Of a DNA stretch of 5,446 nt, positions 1 to 5,126 are shown in pieces. The position numbers were made by a program, and so were the translations under genes. Source of the stretch: Maribacter sp. (GTDB lineage: Bacteria > Bacteroidota > Bacteroidia > Flavobacteriales > Flavobacteriaceae); assembly GCA_030730545.1 (NCBI GenBank), contig JANQUX010000260.1, positions 1-5,446 on the forward strand, written 5' to 3'. The notes below the pieces were generated by a model. It saw only the letters and a program-made list of their open reading frames with translations. It made no database searches and was not told where the DNA came from. How positions within the stretch are numbered: the first letter of the stretch is position 1; every line of letters begins with the position of its first letter.

Positions 1-28
1 AAAAATAGTTACTATACCGACCATTCAA

Positions 29-69
29 TATTTACGCTACGAAATATTATCGTAAATAGATTTTTACGA
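29..69. repeat. Alternating TTTACG/CGTAAA inverted repeats
   Basis: TATTTACG (29-36) is the reverse complement of CGTAAATA (51-58), with a 14-base spacer. The middle arm can instead pair with a second partner: TCGTAAA (50-56) against TTTACGA (63-69) with a 6-base loop. The two pairings are mutually exclusive. They lie in AT-rich DNA with no convincing gene, so this could be an operator, a transcript-end structure for a gene beyond the left edge, or chance. Confidence 0.3.
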
Positions 70-150
70 AATCTAAAAGTGAAAATTTATATTTATAAAA
101 TACTGATAATCAAATTAATATACTCAAAATTGAAAATGTATTATTTTCGA

Positions 151-171
151 AAGGGTTTTCGTACTACCCTT
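151..171 (-). terminator. Possible terminator or operator after the response regulator
   Basis: AAGGGT (151-156) and ACCCTT (166-171) form a 6-bp stem with a 9-base loop, 26 bases downstream of the regulator stop codon on the minus strand. The expected run of T after the stem is poor (TCGAAAATAA), so a classical terminator is uncertain. The right half belongs to a 12-base word repeated near 4932-4943, which makes a protein-binding site an alternative. Confidence 0.3.
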
Positions 172-197
172 AATATGAATACATAAGAATTAGCTTT

Positions 198-848
198 TTA
201 ATACTGTTCTAGCTGATTTTGTAATTGTTCCAACTTTGAAAGTGCCTCTGATTTTGAGTTTACATCTAACTTTAAATAGATATTCTGAATATGAAAATTT
301 ACTGCACTAGGCGTTACAAACAATTTTTTAGCAATCATTTTATAGGTTGCTCCTTGACATAAAAAGTCAACAATTTGGTTCTCTCTTTCTGAGAAAAAAG
401 CGAACGTTTTTCTATGAAAATTGCTAATGATTTTCTTAACGATATCATTGCTCATCGCGGCACCTTCCTTTTCCATACTGCGTAAAGCATGCTCCAATTT
501 ATCTAACGTCAGTGGTTTAGTTAAATACCCATTGGCTCCTTTCTTGAATGCATTTTTTATAACATCGAAATCATTGATTTCACTGAACATGATGATTTTT
601 ACCTCCCAATCTTTTTTCTTAAAAAGCTTAATGGCATCTACACCATTCATATCATCTAAATCAATTTCTGAAAGTACAATATGCGGCTTGGTGAACTTAT
701 AATCTTTGATGGCGTCTTTGGCAGATGTATAGCTGCCTACCACTTCATAGCCATCAATTTCTTCGAAGTGATTTTTATAAACTGAATGTAATGAGGTATC
801 TTTTTCTAATACAATGATTCTAGTGTTTGAATTTTTCATAATCTCCAT
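198..848 (-). CDS. NarL/LuxR-type response regulator with degenerate receiver
   Basis: This is a cytoplasmic DNA-binding regulator with a receiver domain (about residues 10-125) and a C-terminal LuxR/GerE helix-turn-helix (about 150-206). The latter shows SERENQIVDFL, the recognition-helix region TPSAVNFHIQNIYLKL, and a conserved KSEAL end. In the receiver, the phosphoacceptor position after KPHIVLS is Glu61 (codon GAA at 666-668), not Asp. The usual acidic pair after strand 1 reads Glu15-Lys16. The switch Ser89 and the conserved Lys111-Pro112 are kept. In many receivers Asp-to-Glu mimics phosphorylation, so I infer an output that is constitutive or controlled in another way. Two starts are possible: ATG at 848 (216 aa, used here) and ATG at 839, which gives MKNSNTRIIVLEKD and is equally natural for the family. 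The gene stands alone and no histidine kinase is in the window. Family assignment is firm; targets are unknown. Confidence 0.93.
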   Translation of the reverse strand: MEIMKNSNTRIIVLEKDTSLHSVYKNHFEEIDGYEVVGSYTSAKDAIKDYKFTKPHIVLSEIDLDDMNGVDAIKLFKKKDWEVKIIMFSEINDFDVIKNAFKKGANGYLTKPLTLDKLEHALRSMEKEGAAMSNDIVKKIISNFHRKTFAFFSERENQIVDFLCQGATYKMIAKKLFVTPSAVNFHIQNIYLKLDVNSKSEALSKLEQLQNQLEQY

Positions 849-1415
849 AGTTTTTTAAGCTATCATTCTAAATACAGAACAATAACTAAATTTAGTTTTG
901 AGTATTTTCAAGAACCTTTTATAAGGTTTGAATAACTAAACAATAGATATGTATTATGAACTAATAGTGTATGCTATACGTTCACTTTCACATATTTAAT
1001 GACAATGGATGCCCTGAAGAACAATCATAATATTTAGATTGTACTTCGTAATTGTTTAGTAAAAATTAAATCAAAAAACGGATTACCGCCTGTGAGTCAA
1101 TTCTGAAAACTGAGGCGTTTGCCAAACTTTGGATTAATGAGATTTCGGAGCTCTAAAATGATAGAAATCTTGTGAAGAAAAAAATGTGTTTTGAAACCGG
1201 AATTTAGTAGGTAAAATTCATTCATGGTTGTGGGGGGATTTGGGGTTATACAATTGGGTTTGAATCTATTTGGTGATCGAAATATATATATTAATACAAT
1301 ATACCCGTTGAAAACATAAGAATTTTCGTTCAAATACAACCTTTTTATAAAAAATAAGGTAATTCATCGATAGTTAACATAAAGTTAAAACCGAGAATCA
1401 CCACCAATGTAAACC
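849..1415. other. Gene-free intergenic region
   Basis: No credible coding region is seen on either strand. Next to the regulator the region carries the palindromes described separately and a short GTAT-GCT-ATAC palindrome (969-979). ACTAAACAAT (935-944) recurs inverted at 1051-1060. At 1232-1258 the plus strand has runs of six, four and three G. The minus-strand open frame at 1097-1339 has only a TTG start and no recognisable domain, so I do not call it a gene. Confidence 0.6.
881..940 (-). promoter_or_regulatory. Palindrome cluster upstream of the response regulator
   Basis: AACTAAATTTAGTT at 884-897 is a perfect 14-bp palindrome about 36 bases before the ATG at 848. AACCTT-TTAT-AAGGTT at 913-928 is a second inverted repeat. 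The heptamer AACTAAA recurs at 934-940, and the word AATAACTAAA is directly repeated at 881-890 and 931-940, exactly 50 bases apart. NarL-family regulators usually bind paired heptamer-like half sites, so autoregulation is a reasonable inference. The DNA is AT-rich, which makes such palindromes easier to obtain by chance. I found no good TAnnTTTG-type promoter with a correctly spaced TTG. Confidence 0.35.
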
Positions 1416-1457
1416 AAAAAATAAAGGAGGGAACCCAGTTATCCCCCCGGACAACAA
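1227..1457. repeat. Imperfect G-rich inverted repeat
   Basis: The plus strand at 1227-1247 (GTTGT, six G, AT, then GGGGTT) resembles the reverse complement of 1434-1457 (GTTGTCC, six G, AT, then GGGTT). Each arm is followed inward by a TTGGTG…GAT-like word: at 1269-1276 on the plus strand, and on the minus strand at about 1408-1398. The arms are diverged with small gaps. The outer right arm forms the loop of the operon terminator. This could be a decayed small inverted-repeat element or coincidence in G-rich text. Confidence 0.25.
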
Positions 1458-1467
1458 CCCCTCCTTT
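1416..1467 (-). terminator. Rho-independent terminator of the PD40-barrel operon
   Basis: On the minus strand AAAGGAGGG (1467-1459) pairs perfectly with CCCTCCTTT (1431-1423), a 9-bp stem with a 27-base loop. It is followed by a further T tract (ATTTTTT, 1422-1416). It begins 55 bases after the barrel-gene stop codon and points in the correct direction. It separates the operon from the response regulator, which therefore needs its own promoter. The unusually long loop is G-rich on the RNA strand. Confidence 0.8.
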
Positions 1468-1522
1468 TATTGACAATTCAAATCAACCATATAACCGTAA
1501 CGGTTTATAGATTTTTAATATG

Positions 1523-3298
1523 TTACTCTCTACTTATATCATCATCTTCAAAAGTATTAGATGCTGTAGCCGTTGTTTCGCTTACTTGCATAATCCATTT
1601 CTCTTGATTGTATTTTCCATTTAAATCTGTACTTGCTGCCATTTGTGCATCGTTCTTATAATCATAATCTGCTAAGTACACATAATACAAACCGTTTTCT
1701 TTATTGTAGAATTGCTTTGGATCTAATCCTTTTTCTCGCAAGTCTTTCATAAATGCATTCATGTATTTTGTTTGACTATAAACATTTGCTATAACATAGT
1801 AACCAGAATTCATGTCGATAACATCAGCATCTACTAGCATTTTTACCGGTAACTCTTTAAAATTATCTCTTCTAACTGGCAATTCTTTAAAATTCGCTCT
1901 TCTTGAAGAAGTTGTTGTTGCCACTGTTGCTGTTGTAGTTGCGGCAGCAAAAGCATCTGCAGGCTCTGTTACAAAGTCAATAGCATCATTATTTATATCA
2001 TTTGACGCATAAGAGGTATTTTCTTCTACACTAAAGTCTTGTAAAGAGCTCTTAATCGTCGTATCAATATCATTACGCAACATTCTAACAATTAATTCAA
2101 ATCGTTCTTCAAAAGCTGCAATTCGCTCAATTTCTATAGAATCTTGACGTAGAATCAACTCATCTAAAATAATTTTGTTCTCATAGGCTAAACTACTTTC
2201 TGAAACTGCTGAAGCTGTACTAGAATTTACATCTTGTTTCTTACGACCAGATTTTCTAGCGCTATCGCGTTCTTCGATTAAATGAGCTATCTGCTCTTCA
2301 TAATTACGTACTATGTTATCTATTTGATTGTCTGATGAGTTATCTGCTACTGATATCGCCAAATCATCATCTTTAAATTTGTATGCTAAAGTGATTTCAT
2401 GATTCCATCCTAAATTAGCATCTTCACTTGATAAGTCTTTCTCCATTAAATATCCTAAAGACATTTTATCACTTAGGTTAAAACCAACACCTGCCGCTAC
2501 ACCATACTCTTCATCTACCGTTGTTTGCAACCATCCGTATTTTGGCATATCTAACAATAACGACCCAAAGTAATACAGGCTACCATCATAATTCTGACCC
2601 ACTTGTGCCATTGGCATTAAACGAGCATCAGTAAAAAGTCCTCTTGAATGTTCAAATGAGTGTGTATATTGTACCGAAGCCTTTACACTCTTAGTAGACA
2701 ATTCGGTTAAAAATTCGTTCGTTGTTTGATTGTATTTAAAAAGGTCTTCTGCATAAAACCCAAAATCGAATTTACCTAACGACAAGTTCATACCTGGTTG
2801 TATGGCAATTTTACTTTCTTTTCTTGCATCTGCCAATTGAGGATCTTCTTCACCAACGACAATCCTATTTTTATCTAAACCTTGATTAAAATAGGTAACG
2901 TTCGTACCAAAGGTTAATACAGATTTCTCTCCTAATCGTACTGCCGATGCGTAGTTGGCATTGAAACCGAATTCTTGCACAACACCAGACCATTGGCTGT
3001 AAACACCAATACCTACTGCTGTATGGTCATTTAATTTATTGCTGAACCCTAGAAAATAGTTTTGACTATTATCATCGAAGGTTGCATATTGATTTCTATG
3101 TAAAATGTTTAAATATGATTTGTTCTCACGTACCAAAGAGAACGTTGGGTTTATAAAAAACCTATTGAAGAATAATTGGTTGTGGTACGTACTGCTTGAT
3201 CCTAAGTTTGCATTGGTTTCTTGACCTTTTACTGTTTGGACAAGAGCCAATAAGAATAAAGCAATAAGAAAACTATTGATTTTATACGGACTTTCCAT
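1523..3298 (-). CDS. PorP/SprF-family outer-membrane protein with C-terminal SPOR-like domain
   Basis: This is a predicted outer-membrane barrel of the PorP/SprF family linked to type IX secretion and gliding. I choose the ATG at 3298 (591 aa) because it begins a clear signal peptide: MESPYK, a Leu/Ala/Phe core, and cleavage at VKG|QE near residue 25. The frame extends upstream only to a TTG at 3334. Residues about 36-307 carry the family pattern: YHNQLFFNRFFINPTFS near the N terminus, then alternating amphipathic strands such as TAVGIGVYSQWSGVV and GVAAGVGFNLSDKMSLGYL. A charged probable coiled coil follows (about 325-415). Next is a Thr/Ala linker (about 450-465), then two near-identical decapeptides, RRANFKELPV and RRDNFKELPV (466-485). 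A SPOR-like domain closes the protein (about 498-573: GYYVIANVYS, FMKDLREKGLDPKQFY, LYYVYLADYD, EKWIMQV). The family is usually about 300 aa, so half of this protein is extension. It is second in an operon, 65 bases after the PD40 gene, and ends before a strong terminator. SPOR domains bind peptidoglycan glycans; here that suggests wall anchoring. The cargo, if any, is unknown. Confidence 0.9.
   Translation of the reverse strand: MESPYKINSFLIALFLLALVQTVKGQETNANLGSSSTYHNQLFFNRFFINPTFSLVRENKSYLNILHRNQYATFDDNSQNYFLGFSNKLNDHTAVGIGVYSQWSGVVQEFGFNANYASAVRLGEKSVLTFGTNVTYFNQGLDKNRIVVGEEDPQLADARKESKIAIQPGMNLSLGKFDFGFYAEDLFKYNQTTNEFLTELSTKSVKASVQYTHSFEHSRGLFTDARLMPMAQVGQNYDGSLYYFGSLLLDMPKYGWLQTTVDEEYGVAAGVGFNLSDKMSLGYLMEKDLSSEDANLGWNHEITLAYKFKDDDLAISVADNSSDNQIDNIVRNYEEQIAHLIEERDSARKSGRKKQDVNSSTASAVSESSLAYENKIILDELILRQDSIEIERIAAFEERFELIVRMLRNDIDTTIKSSLQDFSVEENTSYASNDINNDAIDFVTEPADAFAAATTTATVATTTSSRRANFKELPVRRDNFKELPVKMLVDADVIDMNSGYYVIANVYSQTKYMNAFMKDLREKGLDPKQFYNKENGLYYVYLADYDYKNDAQMAASTDLNGKYNQEKWIMQVSETTATASNTFEDDDISRE
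1845..1904 (-). repeat. Tandem 30-bp repeat encoding a decapeptide
   Basis: Two adjacent 30-base units (1845-1874 and 1875-1904) inside the barrel gene encode RRDNFKELPV and RRANFKELPV, directly before the SPOR-like domain. The units differ at several bases, so the duplication is not very recent. Copy number could vary between strains. Confidence 0.8.
1911..1946 (-). repeat. GTT/GCT-type triplet-rich tract encoding Thr/Ala linker
   Basis: The plus strand shows degenerate triplets (GTTGTTGTTGCC, then GTTGCTGTTGTAGTTGCG), which the minus strand reads as a Thr/Ala/Val-rich linker. It joins the coiled-coil part to the tandem decapeptides of the barrel protein. Being triplet-based, length changes would keep the reading frame. 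Confidence 0.6.
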
Positions 3299-3363
3299 AA
3301 CGATTGATTTTGTGATTAAAATTGAATTTGTCAAATGAATTGGGGGAAATGAATAATGGGTGG

Positions 3364-4590
3364 TTATTCATCTTCGAAAACAGAACTTGAATACTGCGTT
3401 CGTCTATCTGAGTTAAAGGCTTCTAAGAAGCGATCATCTCTATCTTTATCATTTATAGGCTTATCACTTAAATTAAAAGCTACATTTTGTGTATGCTTAC
3501 CTTGTGCCATTCTATTAGACACTACATAACCAGAGCCATCGCTTTGTAAAAGATTTACAGAGTACTCGTCATAAGAACTATTGATGGTGTTACCCATGTT
3601 TACAGCTAGACCAACACTACGCTGACCAACTTCTACCATGTACACATCTAGGCCACCATAACCTTCTCTACCGTCTGATGCAAATACCAAACTACCATTC
3701 GAAACAGGATTAGGGAGAACGTCATTCTTTGCTGTATTTACTTTTGAACCCAAGTTTTTCGCCTGACCCAACATTCCGTTTTTTTGAATTGTTGCTACGT
3801 ATATATCAAACTCGCCAAAAGTACCTGGCATATTAGATGCGAAGAACAAACGACTACCGTCTGGTGAAATCGCCGGATGCTTAGCAGAGTAATCACCAGG
3901 GCATACAGCCACTTCGGTAATTTTTTTCCATTCACCGCCAACTTTATCGGCTTTGTAAATTTTGTGTATTTCTCTCTTTTTTGAGAACATACCCGTTGTA
4001 GGTTTTTGGTATGTTATTTTACTGTAGTAAGCAGTATTACCACCATTTGTTAGGGCTACTGGCGGAGCGTATTCACCAGTAGTTTTAACCGGAGCTGCAT
4101 TGTTTGCCGCATACTCTTTAGTTGTCTCTTGATCATCCCATGGCAAAAAGTTTCTTCTATTATTAGAGGTAAGACGAGATGGCACAACTGCGCGAGTCAT
4201 TTTATAATCATCTTTTACCAACTCTGTCCAATTTTCATCTGCTAACTCATTCTGTACTTCTTTACCTAATTGAGAAACGGCATGGTCAAATCTTTTCTGG
4301 TAGCTTCTTTTTAAAGTCCCATCAGCAGAGATTTCCATCAATCTACCATACCAGTATAATGCGTTTGCATATTTTTTGGTCAGGAAATTGGCGTTACCTA
4401 AATCTTCAAAGATTTCTGCATCGGTAAAACCAAGTGTTTTTAGCTTGTTGTAATTTTCTGTGCGGTTAGATACTTCGGTAACCTTTCTTTGTTGAAAACT
4501 GGCACCGCTGTCATTGTAGGCCAAATCTTGGCCGTAACCCATGGTTGCCATACAAGCAAACAAAAGGCTCATTTTAATTGAATTGTTCAT
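3364..4590 (-). CDS. Secreted TPR-like/PD40 propeller protein, PorE-like but lacking OmpA_C
   Basis: This 408-aa protein is exported by a short signal peptide (MNNSIKMSLLFAC…, likely cut at GYG|QD near residue 20). The Cys13 context LFAC is a poor lipobox because Phe is at -2, so periplasmic rather than lipoprotein is preferred. Residues about 50-90 resemble one or two TPR helices (DAEIFEDLGNANFLTKKYAN, ALYWYGRL). From about 185 on there are propeller repeats of the PD40/WD40-like type. The clearest are HPAISPDGSRLFFASNMPG followed by GEFDIYVATI (238-268), LPNPVSNGSLVFASDGREG with GGLDVYMVEV (293-322), and a weaker one, YDEYSVNLLQSDGSGYVVSNR (340-360). PorE and related flavobacterial proteins continue with a carboxypeptidase-regulatory-like domain and an OmpA_C domain, reaching about 650-700 aa. 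This one stops after the propeller, and the 65-base gap behind it holds no OmpA remnant. It is the first gene of an operon with the PorP/SprF barrel and probably its periplasmic partner. Confidence 0.88.
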   Translation of the reverse strand: MNNSIKMSLLFACMATMGYGQDLAYNDSGASFQQRKVTEVSNRTENYNKLKTLGFTDAEIFEDLGNANFLTKKYANALYWYGRLMEISADGTLKRSYQKRFDHAVSQLGKEVQNELADENWTELVKDDYKMTRAVVPSRLTSNNRRNFLPWDDQETTKEYAANNAAPVKTTGEYAPPVALTNGGNTAYYSKITYQKPTTGMFSKKREIHKIYKADKVGGEWKKITEVAVCPGDYSAKHPAISPDGSRLFFASNMPGTFGEFDIYVATIQKNGMLGQAKNLGSKVNTAKNDVLPNPVSNGSLVFASDGREGYGGLDVYMVEVGQRSVGLAVNMGNTINSSYDEYSVNLLQSDGSGYVVSNRMAQGKHTQNVAFNLSDKPINDKDRDDRFLEAFNSDRRTQYSSSVFEDE

Positions 4591-4600
4591 GTTACTAGAT

Positions 4601-4621
4601 TTTGGGGATTAATACTCCAAA
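4601..4621 (-). promoter_or_regulatory. Leader inverted repeat before the PD40 gene
   Basis: On the minus strand TTTGGAG and CCCCAAA flank TATTAAT, ending 11 bases before the PD40 start codon. The RNA stem has five consecutive pairs, then an A-C mismatch and one more pair, so it is weak. It may be a 5'-leader structure or an operator next to the promoter. I could not place a convincing promoter: GACCTTTG (4625-4618) is one base off the TAnnTTTG pattern but has no well-spaced TTG. Confidence 0.25.
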
Positions 4622-4720
4622 GGTCTTGCAACTCATCCAATTGATTATTAATAAAAATTCATAGGTTTTTTAAAATTTGATAAACTAAACCATCGAAAAA
4701 TATACGTAAATCTCTTATTA

Positions 4721-4888
4721 TCAATTAAATACGAAAATATATGTCTTATTTCGAAACCTGTTTATTTTTTCTCTTATCAGATATATAAAGTAACCTAAAT
4801 ATGCCAATTGTAGGCCTACAGCTGCCATTTTTAATTTTCTACTTCTTACTAACAATTTCGCTACTCCGAATAGTGGTGATAATCTCAT
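4721..4888 (-). CDS. Small single-helix membrane protein, unrecognised
   Basis: An ATG at 4888 opens a 55-residue frame ending in TGA at 4721. It starts MRLSPLFGVAKLLVRSRKLK, followed by a hydrophobic stretch of about 18 residues (MAAVGLQLAYLGYFIYLI, 21-38) and a basic tail, REKINRFRNK. That is the layout of a one-pass inner-membrane miniprotein with positive charge on both sides, so topology is ambiguous. The region before the ATG is A-rich (AACAAAAAAAATAAAATT), as is common for Bacteroidota starts. It lies 130 bases upstream of the PD40 operon on the same strand and is divergent from the PA2169-type gene. I do not recognise a family. Coding status rests on the coherent start, amphiphilic pattern and plausible leader; an AT-rich chance frame cannot be excluded. 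Confidence 0.5.
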   Translation of the reverse strand: MRLSPLFGVAKLLVRSRKLKMAAVGLQLAYLGYFIYLIREKINRFRNKTYIFVFN

Positions 4889-4892
4889 AATT

Positions 4893-4931
4893 TTATTTTT
4901 TTTGTTCGGGTCTAAAGTACTTGTTAGCCAT
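4893..4931 (-). CDS. Possible 12-codon leader ORF
   Basis: ATG at 4931 opens the peptide MANKYFRPEQKK, ending in TAA at 4893, four bases before the start of the small membrane-protein gene. AAGGG sits five bases upstream of the ATG, a good Shine-Dalgarno-like site in a window where such sites are rare. The second codon GCT and the tight spacing to the next start suggest translational coupling or a leader peptide. No attenuator-like structure or run of one regulatory amino acid is visible. It may be a chance frame. Confidence 0.25.
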   Translation of the reverse strand: MANKYFRPEQKK

Positions 4932-4943
4932 TACTACCCTTAA
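4932..4943 (-). promoter_or_regulatory. TTAAGGGTAGTA word shared with 162-173
   Basis: The 12-base word TTAAGGGTAGTA (minus strand) occurs here and again, in the same orientation, at 162-173. Both copies are intergenic. Here it lies 44-55 bases upstream of the small membrane-protein start, inside the divergent region. It could be a regulator site; its AAGGG may equally be a ribosome-binding site for the short leader ORF. One 12-base match in a window this size is not statistically remarkable by itself. Confidence 0.25.
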
Positions 4944-5096
4944 CTCTATCCGTTGAAAATATGCACTTAAAACTTCGATAAAGGCTAGTGTTTACGGTAA
5001 TTTACAAATTATTGAATAGAGCAAAACAACTATTTTTTATAGCTAAGCTTACTCGTGTAATGCCTGTATCTTGGTAATAGAAAATTTATTTAATCA

Positions 5097-5112
5097 AAGG
5101 CGTTATAGCCTT
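5097..5112 (+). promoter_or_regulatory. Small hairpin in the PA2169-type gene leader
   Basis: AAGGC (5097-5101) and GCCTT (5108-5112) can pair around a 6-base loop, 14 bases before the start codon. Upstream, TATCTTGG (5067-5074) resembles the Bacteroidota -7 element TAnnTTTG with one mismatch, but no TTG is well placed for the -33 element. The hairpin may affect translation; its stability is modest. Confidence 0.25.
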
Positions 5113-5126
5113 ATAAAATTTAAAAT

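Noticed and set aside
1..186. Plus-strand frame open from the left edge to TAA at 184-186
   Set aside because: The 61 codons are dominated by Ile, Lys, Tyr and Leu, as expected from translating AT-rich DNA. No domain is seen and the frame overlaps several inverted repeats. It could only be a gene tail if an upstream frame continued into it, which cannot be seen here.
421..702. Plus-strand open frame inside the response regulator
   Set aside because: It is antisense to a well-supported receiver domain, so it is a shadow frame.
1097..1339. 80-codon open frame on the minus strand
   Set aside because: It has only a TTG start, no recognisable domain or signal, atypical composition and no convincing ribosome-binding site. 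It lies in a region best read as intergenic.
1493..1505. AACCG-TAA-CGGTT hairpin after the barrel-gene stop
   Set aside because: The 5-bp stem with a 3-base loop and no T tract is not needed, since a much stronger terminator lies at 1416-1467.
1812..2012. Plus-strand open frame with Val/Ala-rich end
   Set aside because: It is antisense to the Thr/Ala linker and repeats of the barrel gene; the apparent hydrophobic run is the complement of that low-complexity tract.
3299..3334. Upstream extension of the barrel gene to a TTG codon at 3334
   Set aside because: It would add 12 residues before the Met that begins a clean signal peptide. ATG at 3298 is a far better start.
3326..3336. ATTTG-T-CAAAT palindrome between the two operon genes
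   Set aside because: It is too short and AT-rich to claim an operator or internal promoter.
4179..4427. Plus-strand open frame inside the PD40 gene
   Set aside because: It is antisense to the TPR-like part of a well-supported coding sequence, with no own features.
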